From positions 124,001 to 188,000 of the forward strand of contig LJUJ01000001.1 of assembly GCA_001303785.1 (NCBI GenBank): a DNA stretch of 64,000 nucleotides, given 5' to 3'. The notes beneath the pieces are model-generated. The model searched no databases. It saw nothing but the letters and a program-made list of their open reading frames with translations, and had not been told where the DNA came from. Source of the DNA: Caldifarciminota bacterium SM23_42 (lineage in GTDB: Bacteria; Hydrothermota; Tepidihabitantia; SM23-42). This document shows, piece after piece, positions 33,334 through 42,760 of the stretch. Positions within the stretch are counted from its first letter, which is position 1; each line of letters begins with the position of its first letter. Position numbers and translations under genes: made by a program.

Positions 33334-34821
33334 ATGTCAGTACTCGGGGCGGATAAGATGCTCGTTGAGAAATATGCCAGTGCTTTTTCAATCCCTCGCG
33401 AGCTCGCGCAGATTATTGCCCGACGGTATCCCGAGTATAGCGGCGCGCAAAGATTTCTGTTTCCAGATGTGAATCAATTATGTGACCCAAGTTTGATGCC
33501 TGACATCGATACCGCAGCCAACGAGATTATCGGTGCCGTGAATAAGGGCGAAGGGATACTGATTTACACACACGACGATGTAGACGGTTATACCTCTGCG
33601 GCGGTGGTATACAAAGCTTTGGATGACGTAACGCGTGGCAGTGATCATGTACATGTCTACCCGATTATCCGTGAACAGGACGGCTACATCTTGAATCCGC
33701 AGGTGCTAAAATCCTACCGGGATAGGGGAGTGCGACTGCTGTTGACCGTTGATTTCGGGATCAGCAATGAAGAGAACTTCCGCATTGCCCAACAGGCAGG
33801 ACTCAAGGCCGTTATCTGTGATCATCATGAAACTGCACTCACGAGTTTCCCGGCTGCGGCAGTGAACCCGAAAAGGCCAGATTCACGCTATCCCTTTCGC
33901 GAGCTGGCCGGTGTCGGAGTTGCCTTCAAGTTAGCACAGTTCCTATATGAAAGGTTTTTCGGCATTAATGCCAACGAATTCTACAGTCTGAGGAAGGCGT
34001 TTTTCCCGATCGTCTGCATCGGTACTTTCTCAGATCGTGTTGTGTTGCGCGAGGAAAACAGAGTGTTCTGCACGCACGGCATGCGGTTGATGAACGAGAT
34101 AGAGGAACCGTGGATGACGTGCCTTAAACGAAATGGTCAGGTTGATGTCAATCGATTACTGAAAGAAGTCATACCCACAATCGGTTCCGCCGCCTATATT
34201 GATCCTAAACTGGGGGTGGAATTCTTTATTGAGAACAACCTGGATAAGGTCGCGGAATGCTATGACAAGCTTCGGGAAACCGACGAAAAGCGCCGGCAGG
34301 AAATCGACAGCCTGTTCGGCGAGGTCGTCACGAGTGCTAAGGTTACTTCAAAATTGGTGCTTTCACTGATTCCCCTATCAAAACAGCACTATCTTGGTTC
34401 TGTTGCGGCTCGGTTGCGTGACTATTATAGGCGCAACTCGATCATCATTGGGGTGAAAGATGAAAAATGCGTCGGGGAGTTGAGGAGCTGCGATATTGAT
34501 CTCTATAGATTGCTCCACGAGATGCGCAGGTTCTTCTTGGATTTCGGCGGGCACAAGAAAGCTGCGGGGTTTTCGATCGAGAGGAGAAATCTCGATGCGT
34601 TTTTAGGTGAATTCGTGAATAAGATCGAAAAACACAGTCCGGATATCCTAGAAGGCTGTAATTCGTCGGAGGTGGTACCCGAGGCCTTGCTTCGTAAGTC
34701 CGAGGCGAATATGCTCGAGATCCTGATGCCTTTTGGCGAGGGCAATCCAGCTCCTGTATTGACCGATGGAGTGAGCACATATACCGTTGATAACGCATTG
34801 AATATAGTTGAAAAGGTGTGA
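33334..34821 (+). CDS. DHH-family phosphoesterase (RecJ-like)
   Basis: 495 aa from ATG 33334. Motifs I-III of the DHH superfamily: YTHDDVDGYTSAAV, LLTVDFGIS and CDHHET; a DHHA1-like region near the C-terminus includes GGHKKAAGFSIE. RecJ cleaves single-stranded DNA 5' to 3' in repair; shorter relatives (NrnA type) degrade nanoRNA or cyclic dinucleotides. The length and GGHKKAAGF tail point to RecJ-like, but the first aspartate motif DDVDG is not the standard DADG form, so substrate is uncertain. An in-frame start at 33310 overlaps the upstream gene. Confidence 0.85.
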   Translation: MSVLGADKMLVEKYASAFSIPRELAQIIARRYPEYSGAQRFLFPDVNQLCDPSLMPDIDTAANEIIGAVNKGEGILIYTHDDVDGYTSAAVVYKALDDVTRGSDHVHVYPIIREQDGYILNPQVLKSYRDRGVRLLLTVDFGISNEENFRIAQQAGLKAVICDHHETALTSFPAAAVNPKRPDSRYPFRELAGVGVAFKLAQFLYERFFGINANEFYSLRKAFFPIVCIGTFSDRVVLREENRVFCTHGMRLMNEIEEPWMTCLKRNGQVDVNRLLKEVIPTIGSAAYIDPKLGVEFFIENNLDKVAECYDKLRETDEKRRQEIDSLFGEVVTSAKVTSKLVLSLIPLSKQHYLGSVAARLRDYYRRNSIIIGVKDEKCVGELRSCDIDLYRLLHEMRRFFLDFGGHKKAAGFSIERRNLDAFLGEFVNKIEKHSPDILEGCNSSEVVPEALLRKSEANMLEILMPFGEGNPAPVLTDGVSTYTVDNALNIVEKV

Positions 34822-34824
34822 GCA

Positions 34825-35421
34825 ATGGCAAATTTCAACTATGCCAAAAAAGAACTGAATCTGAAAATCGTCTATTATGGTACAAGCTTGGGGGGCAAGA
34901 CCACAAATTTGCGCTCGATATATGGACGATTGACGACTGACCGAAGAGGGCAGATGATGAGTCTCGCCACGGATTTGGACCAGACCATTTTCTTCGACTT
35001 CTTACCTGTTGAGGTCGGCGAGGTTAAGGGATGGAAGCTTCGTTTTCACCTATATACGGTGCCCGGTCAAGTATATTACAATGCCTCGCGGAGGTTGGTT
35101 CTTAAGAGTGTGGATGGGTTGGTTTTCGTAGTCGATTCTCAGCATGAAAGGCTTGAAGAAAACATCGAAAGCATGTACAACTTAAGGGACAATTTGATGG
35201 TTTACCGCCTGGCTCTTGAAGACGTACCAATGGTTATCCAGTACAACAAACGAGACCTACCCAATATAATGCCCATCAAAGATCTTGAATCCCAACTCAA
35301 TGATGCCGGACATCAGTATTTTGAAAGTGTCGCGATTAGAGGCATCGGGATCTTCGAGACACTCAAGGCAGTGTGCCAGCTGACTATCATTAAGCAAGCT
35401 GGTACGTTGCCGACCGTATAA
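34825..35421 (+). CDS. mglA: MglA-type small GTPase
   Basis: 198 aa. Ras-like GTPase with P-loop YYGTSLGGKTTNL, TVPGQVYYNASR (G3 with the MglA-type VPGQ) and QYNKRDLP (G4). In Myxococcus MglA sets cell polarity and gliding; in many non-gliding phyla it occurs without known role. The partner MglB (Roadblock) is not adjacent. It starts 3 nt after the phosphoesterase stop and is the last gene of that run. Confidence 0.93.
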   Translation: MANFNYAKKELNLKIVYYGTSLGGKTTNLRSIYGRLTTDRRGQMMSLATDLDQTIFFDFLPVEVGEVKGWKLRFHLYTVPGQVYYNASRRLVLKSVDGLVFVVDSQHERLEENIESMYNLRDNLMVYRLALEDVPMVIQYNKRDLPNIMPIKDLESQLNDAGHQYFESVAIRGIGIFETLKAVCQLTIIKQAGTLPTV

Positions 35422-35453
35422 TCCACCAAGCAATACCCTATTTGGGTCTACTC

Positions 35454-35481
35454 TTGACTAAGCAAAGAGATTCTGTATAAT
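35454..35481 (+). promoter_or_regulatory. Promoter of the GT2 operon (leaderless)
   Basis: TTGACT (35454-35459), 16-bp spacer, TATAAT (35476-35481), 6 nt to the ATG at 35488. The clearest consensus example in the window. Confidence 0.85.
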
Positions 35482-35487
35482 CATGAG

Positions 35488-36372
35488 ATGAAAGCCTCTA
35501 TAGTCGTGCCAGCTTACAATGAAGCAGCAAATATACCCTTTTTGGTTGAGGAATTTGACAAATTCATAAAGAAAAGCAGGAAATACGAGGTGATCGTGGT
35601 AGATGATGGCTCGGAAGACGCTACATTAGGTATACTGAAGAAAAATAGAAGGTTTTATCTCCGCACCATTCGACACAAGAGAAATATGGGCAAGACACAG
35701 GCAATACTGTCGGGTGCCAAGGTTGCCAAGGGTGATATTATTGTGATATTTGATGCCGATCTGCAGTATGACGCCCGCGATATAGCAAAGCTGGTTGCTC
35801 TGGTAGATAGTGGCTTTGATGTTGCCACCGGTTGGAAACAGGGGGCCTATGATAAGAAATTCGTGTCGAATGTCTATAACTACTGGGCAAGAAAGTTGTT
35901 CGGATTAGAAGTGCACGATATGAATGCGATCAAGGCGATCAGAAAGGAAGTCTTGCAGGTCATACCTATGCGTAAGGATTGGCACCGCTATGTCGTCCCT
36001 CTGGCAAAAGAAGCCGGATACAAGATCGGTGAGGCAAGAGTCAACCTGAGGCCACGCAAGTATGGTAGTCCAAAATACCAGCAAAAGTCACGCATTCTGA
36101 TTGGGTTTTTTGATCTTCTGGCCGTGAAGTTTCAGCTTTCGTTCATGAAAAAACCCATGCTCTATTTTGGGACAATTGGTTTGTTTTCAGTCGCTGCCGG
36201 TATTTTAGTAGGCATTCTTTCGATTATCTTAAGGCTCTTTGGATACGGTTTTCGACCGTTGCTCTATTTGGTAATATTACTCGTCATATCAGGCATACTC
36301 TTCTTTTCGCTGGCTTTGATAGGCGAATCGATACGCGCCATATTAGATCGTCTTGAGAAACGAGAGATTTAA
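35488..36372 (+). CDS. Family 2 glycosyltransferase (polyprenyl-phosphate mannosyl/glucosyltransferase type)
   Basis: 294 aa. GT-A fold with SIVVPAYNEAANIPFLVEEF, VVDDGSEDAT and DADLQYDARDI (the DxD metal site), followed by two C-terminal membrane segments (about 222-245 and 255-280). Such enzymes load a sugar on a polyprenyl phosphate for use across the membrane. The next gene, a flippase-like protein, overlaps it by 20 nt. Confidence 0.9.
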   Translation: MKASIVVPAYNEAANIPFLVEEFDKFIKKSRKYEVIVVDDGSEDATLGILKKNRRFYLRTIRHKRNMGKTQAILSGAKVAKGDIIVIFDADLQYDARDIAKLVALVDSGFDVATGWKQGAYDKKFVSNVYNYWARKLFGLEVHDMNAIKAIRKEVLQVIPMRKDWHRYVVPLAKEAGYKIGEARVNLRPRKYGSPKYQQKSRILIGFFDLLAVKFQLSFMKKPMLYFGTIGLFSVAAGILVGILSIILRLFGYGFRPLLYLVILLVISGILFFSLALIGESIRAILDRLEKREI

Positions 36373-37300
36373 GAGAATACTCACGGTCGTCCGTGTTGTT
36401 GTTGGACTTGGCCTTATCATATTTCTCCTATGGGCACTCGACATTAGAGAAATCATCGACAATATTCGTGGCATCGAGATTAGATATCTTTTTTATGCCG
36501 CCATTCCTTACTTTTTGTTCATATTTTTTTCAGCATGGCGCTGGAAAGTTTTGCTTGATTTTAAGAAATTTAACATATCTTTCGGCCGGACGCTGATAAT
36601 ATACTTCATCTCTTTATTCTTCAATAACTTCTTGCCCACGACCGTCGGTGGAGATATGATGCGAGTGGTATACACAATGAAAGAACGGAGGACCGATTCA
36701 CTGGCAACGGTGTTCGTTGACCGGATATTAGGTTTCGTTGGATTGTTTATCTTTGCGTTAATTGCAGTATTGTTTCTGCTGGTTGATAAGAACGAGACTG
36801 AGTTTCTTCCTTTTATGATTATCGGTTTGGTCATCGTAATACTGATAACTTATATTTTCTTTTCAGAAAAAGCGTATGCCTTCTTGTCACCGCTGATAAG
36901 TAGACTGAAGATTTTAAAAATTGGAGAGAGAATCAATCGCTTGCACGAGGCGGGCACTGATTTCGGAGGTGCGTGGGGGCCGATCACATTGTGTATTGCG
37001 CATTCGGTAATAATCCAAGCGACGCTGGCGGTTGCGCCTTTTCTCGTTCTCTTGGGTATGGGAAATTTTGAGGTAGGGCTCTTGCCTTTCTTTATCTATG
37101 TACCCATAATAAATGTGATTGCAATGATTCCTGTGTCTTTGAACGGTTTAGGAATCCGGGAGAATTCTTACGTAATTCTCTTCTCGCGTGTAGGTCTGGA
37201 TGGTGAGTTATCTCTGGCTATGTCGCTAGTTTCCTTTTTTATTATTTTTCTATTTTCGCTAATAGGTGGATTTTTCTTTATTTTTTACAGAAGGCGCTGA
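36353..37300 (+). CDS. Flippase-like/lysylphosphatidylglycerol-synthase transmembrane protein
   Basis: 315 aa with about eight membrane segments and the family blocks FFNNFLPTTVGGDMMRVVY and IPVSLNGLGIRENSYVILF, of the UPF0104/LPG_synthase_TM family (AglD-like). Members are linked to lipid-sugar transfer or flipping. The only usable start I see is TTG 36353, inside the GT2 gene, without a clear Shine-Dalgarno; translational coupling is likely. Confidence 0.85.
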   Translation: MRNERFKRILTVVRVVVGLGLIIFLLWALDIREIIDNIRGIEIRYLFYAAIPYFLFIFFSAWRWKVLLDFKKFNISFGRTLIIYFISLFFNNFLPTTVGGDMMRVVYTMKERRTDSLATVFVDRILGFVGLFIFALIAVLFLLVDKNETEFLPFMIIGLVIVILITYIFFSEKAYAFLSPLISRLKILKIGERINRLHEAGTDFGGAWGPITLCIAHSVIIQATLAVAPFLVLLGMGNFEVGLLPFFIYVPIINVIAMIPVSLNGLGIRENSYVILFSRVGLDGELSLAMSLVSFFIIFLFSLIGGFFFIFYRRR

Positions 37301-37337
37301 TCCTCATAGTAGCGTCCAATTAGTTTAAGGAGGTTTC

Positions 37338-38627
37338 ATGAAGGTCTGTATGATTGGTACGGGTTATGTGGGTCTGGTATCGGGAACTTGTTTTGCTGAA
37401 ATCGGTCATGAAGTGATATGCGTCGATAATGATAAGCACAAGATTGACGTGTTGGTGAAGGGTGGCATACCGATATACGAACCGGGTCTGGATGAATTGG
37501 TTGCCAGGAACATGAAAGCCGGCAGACTCTCGTTCACAACCAAAACGCGTGAGGGAGTTGACCAATCGCTTTTCGTATTCATCGCGGTTGGCACACCACC
37601 CAAGGATGACGGAGAGCCTGACCTGTCGAGTATTGAACAGGTTGCTGCGGAAATTGGCGCGGCGATGCGAGGTTACAAAATCATCGTGGAGAAGAGTACG
37701 GTGCCCGTGCAAACAGGCCGATGGGTTCGCACCGTGGTTGAGAGATTTAACAAGCACTCGGCCGATTTTGATGTTGCTTCGAATCCTGAATTCTTGCGGG
37801 AAGGCTCGGCAATCGATGATTTTCTTCATCCCGATCGGGTTGTCCTGGGTGTTGAAAGTGATAGGGCAGAAGAAAACTTGCTTGAGTTGTATAAACCAAT
37901 CGAAGCACCTAAGATCGTTACCGACATCGCAAGTGCCGAGTTGATTAAGCATGCATCTAATTCATTTCTTTCCACGAAAATTTCTTTTATCAACGCCTTG
38001 TCCGTTATCTGTGAGAAGTCCGGGGCGGATGTGCTGAGAGTTGCTGAAGGAATGGGATTGGATAAAAGAATTGGCCGAGCCTTTCTTAACGCGGGTGCTG
38101 GTTTTGGCGGTTTTTGTTTTCCGAAGGATTTGAAGGCCTTCATCGGGATATCGGCTAAGTTAGGTTATGATTTTCGTCTGCTCAAAGAGGTCGAGAACAT
38201 CAACGAGGAGCAGATGCTCCGCATCGTGAAAAAGACTGAAGATCTAGTTTGGAATCTCAGAGACAAGAAAATAGGGATATTAGGTCTTGCCTTCAAACCG
38301 AATACCGATGACATGAGATTTGCACCATCAATCAAAATCATCAGGGCTTTGGAGAAAGAGGGCGCGTCGGTAAAGGCATACGATCCAGTAGCCACAGAAC
38401 GTGCCAAGATGGTTATGCCGGATATTGAATACTGCAGCAATCCTTACGATGTTGCAGAAGGTGCGGATGCGGTCGTTTTGGTCACTGAGTGGGATGAATT
38501 CAAGGAATTAGACATGAGAAAGATCAAGACCGCCATGCGTCAACCGGTCTTTGTTGACGGGCGGAACGTCTTCGAACCAGAGAATATGAAAAAATTGGGA
38601 TTCATCTATACTGGAATCGGACGATGA
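37338..38627 (+). CDS. ugd: UDP-glucose 6-dehydrogenase
   Basis: 429 aa. Oxidises UDP-glucose to UDP-glucuronate with NAD. N-terminal Rossmann GTGYVGLVSG, central VEKSTVPVQTG, catalytic cysteine in GFGGFCFPKD, and C-terminal ILGLAFKPNTDDMRFAPS are all present. AAGGAGG precedes the ATG. Its stop overlaps the next gene (ATGA), which uses its product. Confidence 0.96.
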   Translation: MKVCMIGTGYVGLVSGTCFAEIGHEVICVDNDKHKIDVLVKGGIPIYEPGLDELVARNMKAGRLSFTTKTREGVDQSLFVFIAVGTPPKDDGEPDLSSIEQVAAEIGAAMRGYKIIVEKSTVPVQTGRWVRTVVERFNKHSADFDVASNPEFLREGSAIDDFLHPDRVVLGVESDRAEENLLELYKPIEAPKIVTDIASAELIKHASNSFLSTKISFINALSVICEKSGADVLRVAEGMGLDKRIGRAFLNAGAGFGGFCFPKDLKAFIGISAKLGYDFRLLKEVENINEEQMLRIVKKTEDLVWNLRDKKIGILGLAFKPNTDDMRFAPSIKIIRALEKEGASVKAYDPVATERAKMVMPDIEYCSNPYDVAEGADAVVLVTEWDEFKELDMRKIKTAMRQPVFVDGRNVFEPENMKKLGFIYTGIGR

Positions 38628-39553
38628 GAGTACTTATTACGGGCGGCGCCGGATTCATCGGTTCACATCTCGTTGATTATTACATACAGCAAGGGTGCGA
38701 GGTAGTCGTCGTGGACAATTTCATTACTGGCCGCGAAGAGAACGTTGCTCAGCATCTTACTTCAAAGCAGTTCACGCTCATTAAGTCAGATGTCTGCGAT
38801 ACATTTGAAATCGAAGGAGAACTCCATTTGATACTGCATCTTGCGTCACCCGCCAGTCCATTCGACTACTTAAGATATCCGATTGAGACAATGCGTACCG
38901 CTTCACTGGGTACCCATAACATGCTTGAGATAACAAAAGCAAAACAGGCCAAGATGCTGCTCGCATCTACCAGTGAGGTATACGGCGACCCCGAAGAACA
39001 TCCCCAAACGGAAGACTACTGGGGTAACGTCAACCCGGTTGGACCCAGGGCAGTGTACGATGAGGGTAAGAGATTTGCTGAGGCGTTGACTGCCGCTTAC
39101 AACCGTAAGTACGGCGTCAACACGTGCATAGTGAGAATATTCAACACCTACGGTGAGCGGATGCGCGAGGGTGATGGACGGGTTATCCCGGCGTTCATCA
39201 ATCAGGCGTTGCGAAATGAGCCTTTCACCATCTTTGGTGATGGGACACAGACAAGGAGTTTCTGTTATGTGAGTGACATGATTGATGGCATCACGCGCGC
39301 CGCGAAGACCGACTATAATCTGCCAATAAATGTCGGTAATCCCATGGAATACACAATGTTGGAAGTGGCTGAAATGATTAAGGAGAAGTGTGAAAGTGAT
39401 GCAGGAAACAAATTTTTACCTTTGCCCGAGGACGATCCGAAGCGAAGGAAACCTGATATTTCGAGAGCAAGAGACGTTCTCGGATGGGAACCAAAGGTTA
39501 CCCTGGATACAGGGCTAAAAAGCGTCATTGATTGGTTTAGGAGGAAGATGTGA
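38624..39553 (+). CDS. UDP-glucuronate decarboxylase (UDP-xylose synthase)
   Basis: 309 aa SDR enzyme: GGAGFIGSHL nucleotide-binding loop, STSEVYGDP with the catalytic Thr/Ser, YDEGK as the YxxxK pair. The blocks HLASPASPFDYLRYPIETM and EDYWGNVNPVGPRAVYDEGKRF (split here by position) are characteristic of UXS. With Ugd upstream this makes UDP-xylose for surface glycans. Overlaps ugd by 4 nt. Confidence 0.93.
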   Translation: MRVLITGGAGFIGSHLVDYYIQQGCEVVVVDNFITGREENVAQHLTSKQFTLIKSDVCDTFEIEGELHLILHLASPASPFDYLRYPIETMRTASLGTHNMLEITKAKQAKMLLASTSEVYGDPEEHPQTEDYWGNVNPVGPRAVYDEGKRFAEALTAAYNRKYGVNTCIVRIFNTYGERMREGDGRVIPAFINQALRNEPFTIFGDGTQTRSFCYVSDMIDGITRAAKTDYNLPINVGNPMEYTMLEVAEMIKEKCESDAGNKFLPLPEDDPKRRKPDISRARDVLGWEPKVTLDTGLKSVIDWFRRKM

Positions 39554-40389
39554 TTGAATGGCTGCAAGTTAACGGAATCAGAGTTGGCATCATAATCGTT
39601 TTGGGTTTGGTCGGTTATCTCGTTGTGAAGAGAATGGTGCCACGATTAGTGAGGAGGACGATAGTCCTGAGAATGAAGGACAAACCTGCATCTGCTATTA
39701 CGAAGAGAAGCAAGACGATTTCCTATGTAATCACCAACACCATTGGCGTTGTCATCGGCATTATCGTGCTTTTCACAATACTTGGCCAAGTCGGAGTGAA
39801 TATCGCTCCTGCCTTAGCCAGTTTAGGTGTTGTTGGTTTGGCGATAAGTTTCGGGGCACAGAGTATTATCAAGGATGTAATCAACGGCCTTTTTATTCTG
39901 ATCGAAGATCAATATAGCATTGGCGATGTGGTTAAAGTTGGCGGTATTGCCGGATTGGTTGAAGAGATGAATTTGAGAAGAACGGTTTTGCGCGACTTGG
40001 ATGGTATCGTGCACTACATACCAAACAGCGAGATCTCGATTGCGAGTAATCTTACAAAAGAGTATTCCCGTGTAAACTTGAATGTCTCGGTTGGCTACGG
40101 TGAGGATTTAGAACGCGTGATTGATGTCGTAAACCGGGTGTGCAGTCAAATGTCTGAGGAACCAGAATGGAAAGAGAAGATCATCAAAACACCCCAGGTG
40201 CTGAGGGTGGATGCATTAGGTGATTCAGGTATCGAAATCAAGATTTTGGGCGACACTCGCCCGAGCATGCAGTGGGAGGTGATGGGTGAGGTACGTAGAC
40301 GTATAAAGACAGCATTCGACAGGGAGGGAATAGAAATTCCTTGGCCGCATATGAAGGTCTACTTTGGTAATCCCAGACCTGAGAATTAA
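39550..40389 (+). CDS. Small mechanosensitive ion channel (MscS family)
   Basis: 279 aa from GTG 39550 (GTGA overlap with the upstream stop). Three membrane helices with the pore helix TM3 APALASLGVVGLAISFGAQSIIKD, then the beta domain (IEDQYSIGDVVKVGGIAGLVEEMNLRRTVLRD) and the alpha/beta vestibule domain. Opens under hypo-osmotic shock. Its place at the end of the nucleotide-sugar operon is probably incidental. Confidence 0.93.
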   Translation: MIEWLQVNGIRVGIIIVLGLVGYLVVKRMVPRLVRRTIVLRMKDKPASAITKRSKTISYVITNTIGVVIGIIVLFTILGQVGVNIAPALASLGVVGLAISFGAQSIIKDVINGLFILIEDQYSIGDVVKVGGIAGLVEEMNLRRTVLRDLDGIVHYIPNSEISIASNLTKEYSRVNLNVSVGYGEDLERVIDVVNRVCSQMSEEPEWKEKIIKTPQVLRVDALGDSGIEIKILGDTRPSMQWEVMGEVRRRIKTAFDREGIEIPWPHMKVYFGNPRPEN

Positions 40390-40394
40390 GTCTC

Positions 40395-40422
40395 TTGACA
40401 GATTTTCAAGACGCAATATAAT
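40395..40422 (+). promoter_or_regulatory. Promoter of the peptide-binding/TonB fusion gene
   Basis: TTGACA (40395-40400), 16-bp spacer, TATAAT (40417-40422), leader with AGGAGG before the ATG at 40446. Confidence 0.85.
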
Positions 40423-40445
40423 ACATTTAGTCTCAGGAGGTTGAT

Positions 40446-42494
40446 ATGCGGCGTTTTCTATCTGTTTTTATATTGGTAATTATTGTCCTATTTTCGTGTG
40501 CGAGAGAGGAGGAAAGCTTCGTTGGCGAAAGGGGCGGTACGCTAATCATTGGCACGACGGACTTGCCGGCAAGGATTAGCCCGCTCGAGCCCTCGGTTTT
40601 TTCCTCGAGCGAAATTCTGGATCTGCTCTTTCTGCATCTGCATCGGGTGGACCGCAAGACCGGTAAGATGAAGCCGGTGCTGGCCGAATCGTGGGAGTTC
40701 TCTGAAGATTTGAAGTCGGTCACCTACTACCTTAGAAGAGGTGTCAAGTGGTGGGATGGCCACCCCGTTACGGCAGAAGATGTACTATATACTTATCAAA
40801 GAATGAAGGAGCCATCAACAAATTACCCGTATTTGAATTCCTTACGATTTATTCGGAAAGTCGAAGTAGTAGATCCCTATGCAGTGCGGTTTACCTTTGA
40901 GAAGGTGTATGCGGATATCCTAACCGATTCTGACATCATGGCATTGCCAAAACACATCCACGAGAGTGAAGATACAATTTTGGGTGAAAATCCCGTAGGA
41001 AATGGTCCATATAGAATAGAAGAGTGGGTTAGTGGGTCTGAGATAATCCTGACTGCCAACGACGATTATTATCGCGGGCGACCATCAATCGATAAGATAC
41101 ATATTAGGAATTACAAGAATATGGATGACATGCTCGCTGATTTTGCCACCGGTGACTTGGATGCTGTTTTGAATATCACGCCACAGAGCGCCCAAGAACT
41201 TGTGCAGAACGAAAATGTTAGTATTTACTCGCAGCCGGGTAATTCATACCTTTATGTCGGTTGGAATCTGGAACATCCGTTTCTTCAAGACAAGCTTGTG
41301 CGTCGGGCATTGAGTATGGCGATCAACAACCAACGCATATTGACGGACATTTATGCAGGCATGGGCGAAATGTCTCTTGGACCCCTGCCTTCATCGGCGT
41401 GGGGCTATAGCGAAGCGATCGAGCCGATCGGATATGATGCAGACCTGGCGCTGAGCGTGCTTAAGGAACAGGGTTTTGCAGACTTCAATGGCAACGGAAT
41501 AATAGACAAAGACCGCAAGGATTTCGCAATAAGAGTTGTCACGAACTCGGAGAATGCCGATAGAGTTACGATACTACGGTACGTAACCGAAGATTTACGG
41601 CGTATAGGTATCAGGGTAATCCCACAGACCCTGGATGCTGCTGATTTTATAAACGCGTTGATTAATAAGCAATTCGACGGCTACATTATGGGTTGGCGTG
41701 TAGGCGAGAAGATCGACCCTGCAGTCTGTTGGAAATCTAGAGGCACATACAATTTTGTTTCGTATTCTAACACAGTGGTTGATTCACTTATTGATGCTGG
41801 CGTGTCCAAACTCGACCGCAGGAAGGCGAGAGAAACATGGCATGAGTTTCAGAAAATCATCTATGAAGAGCAACCATATACTTTTCTTGTTGTACCTAAT
41901 GATATTGCTGCTACCTACAAACGAGTGAAAGGCGTTGAGCATGGAGTACGACTCGCGAGTGCCAATGCCTATTGGATTCCCGAAGCCGAGCGTCGTGTGA
42001 GTGTGGCGTCAGTGATACCCGAAACCGGACCAAAGACGGAAGGTAGCACGCAAATGCCGACGACATTGGATATTTCCGAACCCACTGGTAGTTTTGTAGA
42101 GGAATCTCTGGCTGTGATCAGACCCGAGAGGATTCTTGAAGCAGCTGCCCAAAGCGATACGACGGTCCCTGATACTACGACAATTGTTGCTGCAGTCCCC
42201 CCGGCGCCGCCCAAGCCTTCGGTTATAACCCGAGCCGAGCCGAACAGGCGCATTGAACCTGAGTATCCGGCATCGGCAGCTGAATTCGGGGCATCGGGGA
42301 CGATTGTCGTCCGTGTGCTTGTGGGCACTGACGGTGCGGTCAAGGACGCGGAGGTCGTACAGAGCTTTGGTAATCCCGCTTGTGAAAAGGCCGCATTGGA
42401 TGCCGCACGTCAATGGCAATTCGATCCGGCGACCAAAGATGGAGCACCGTTTGAACAGCGGGTATCGATTCCTTTCACATTTGCAAGACAGTAA
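40446..42494 (+). CDS. Family 5 solute-binding lipoprotein fused to a TonB C-terminal domain
   Basis: 682 aa. Lipobox LFSCAREE (Cys18) anchors it. Residues about 30-515 are an SBP_bac_5 (OppA/DppA-type) domain with LAESWEFSEDLKSVTYYLRRGVKWWDG (family signature) and VRRALSMAINNQRIL. A linker rich in Thr, Pro and Ala (VPPAPPKPS) follows, then a complete TonB C-terminal domain from about 600 (EPEYPASAAEFGASGTIVVR, AALDAARQWQFDPATKDGAP). TonB_C domains normally contact TonB-dependent receptors from the inner membrane; attachment to a binding protein is unusual. No oppBCDF genes lie beside it. Confidence 0.9.
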   Translation: MRRFLSVFILVIIVLFSCAREEESFVGERGGTLIIGTTDLPARISPLEPSVFSSSEILDLLFLHLHRVDRKTGKMKPVLAESWEFSEDLKSVTYYLRRGVKWWDGHPVTAEDVLYTYQRMKEPSTNYPYLNSLRFIRKVEVVDPYAVRFTFEKVYADILTDSDIMALPKHIHESEDTILGENPVGNGPYRIEEWVSGSEIILTANDDYYRGRPSIDKIHIRNYKNMDDMLADFATGDLDAVLNITPQSAQELVQNENVSIYSQPGNSYLYVGWNLEHPFLQDKLVRRALSMAINNQRILTDIYAGMGEMSLGPLPSSAWGYSEAIEPIGYDADLALSVLKEQGFADFNGNGIIDKDRKDFAIRVVTNSENADRVTILRYVTEDLRRIGIRVIPQTLDAADFINALINKQFDGYIMGWRVGEKIDPAVCWKSRGTYNFVSYSNTVVDSLIDAGVSKLDRRKARETWHEFQKIIYEEQPYTFLVVPNDIAATYKRVKGVEHGVRLASANAYWIPEAERRVSVASVIPETGPKTEGSTQMPTTLDISEPTGSFVEESLAVIRPERILEAAAQSDTTVPDTTTIVAAVPPAPPKPSVITRAEPNRRIEPEYPASAAEFGASGTIVVRVLVGTDGAVKDAEVVQSFGNPACEKAALDAARQWQFDPATKDGAPFEQRVSIPFTFARQ

Positions 42495-42596
42495 GAATCG
42501 GTTAAGGCTGGACGTTTTCGAAAAGTGTATTTACTAAAGGTGGCTTAAGTTGATAGCCGTTCACGATACTTCCCCCGCGTTGTTAGACGTCACCTT

Positions 42597-42760
42597 GTTG
42601 AACGATACGGGCCCGTGAAACAAATGTAATCATTAGTCACAATAAAACCAAATTGGCTGCTTTATTTGATCATGCTATTATCTAGTAAGGAGTTGACTAC
42701 TATTTCACGGGGCGGGCCTCGTGACTTTTTACCGCGGGGCGATCCTTGTCATCGTGGTTT
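42597..42760. repeat. Structured GC-rich element related to the one at 1058-1180
   Basis: A left arm with ACGGGCCCGTGAAA (about 42617) and a right arm with TTTCACGGGGCGGGCCTCGT (about 42703-42722) form an imperfect inverted repeat, followed by a small stem (TGAC/GTCA). CACGGGGCGGGCCTCGT shares its GGGGCGGGCCTCGT core with 1145-1158, where a small stem also follows. The element fills the gap between two converging genes and reaches the 3' end of porX; it could act as a terminator or be a REP-like sequence. Confidence 0.5.
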
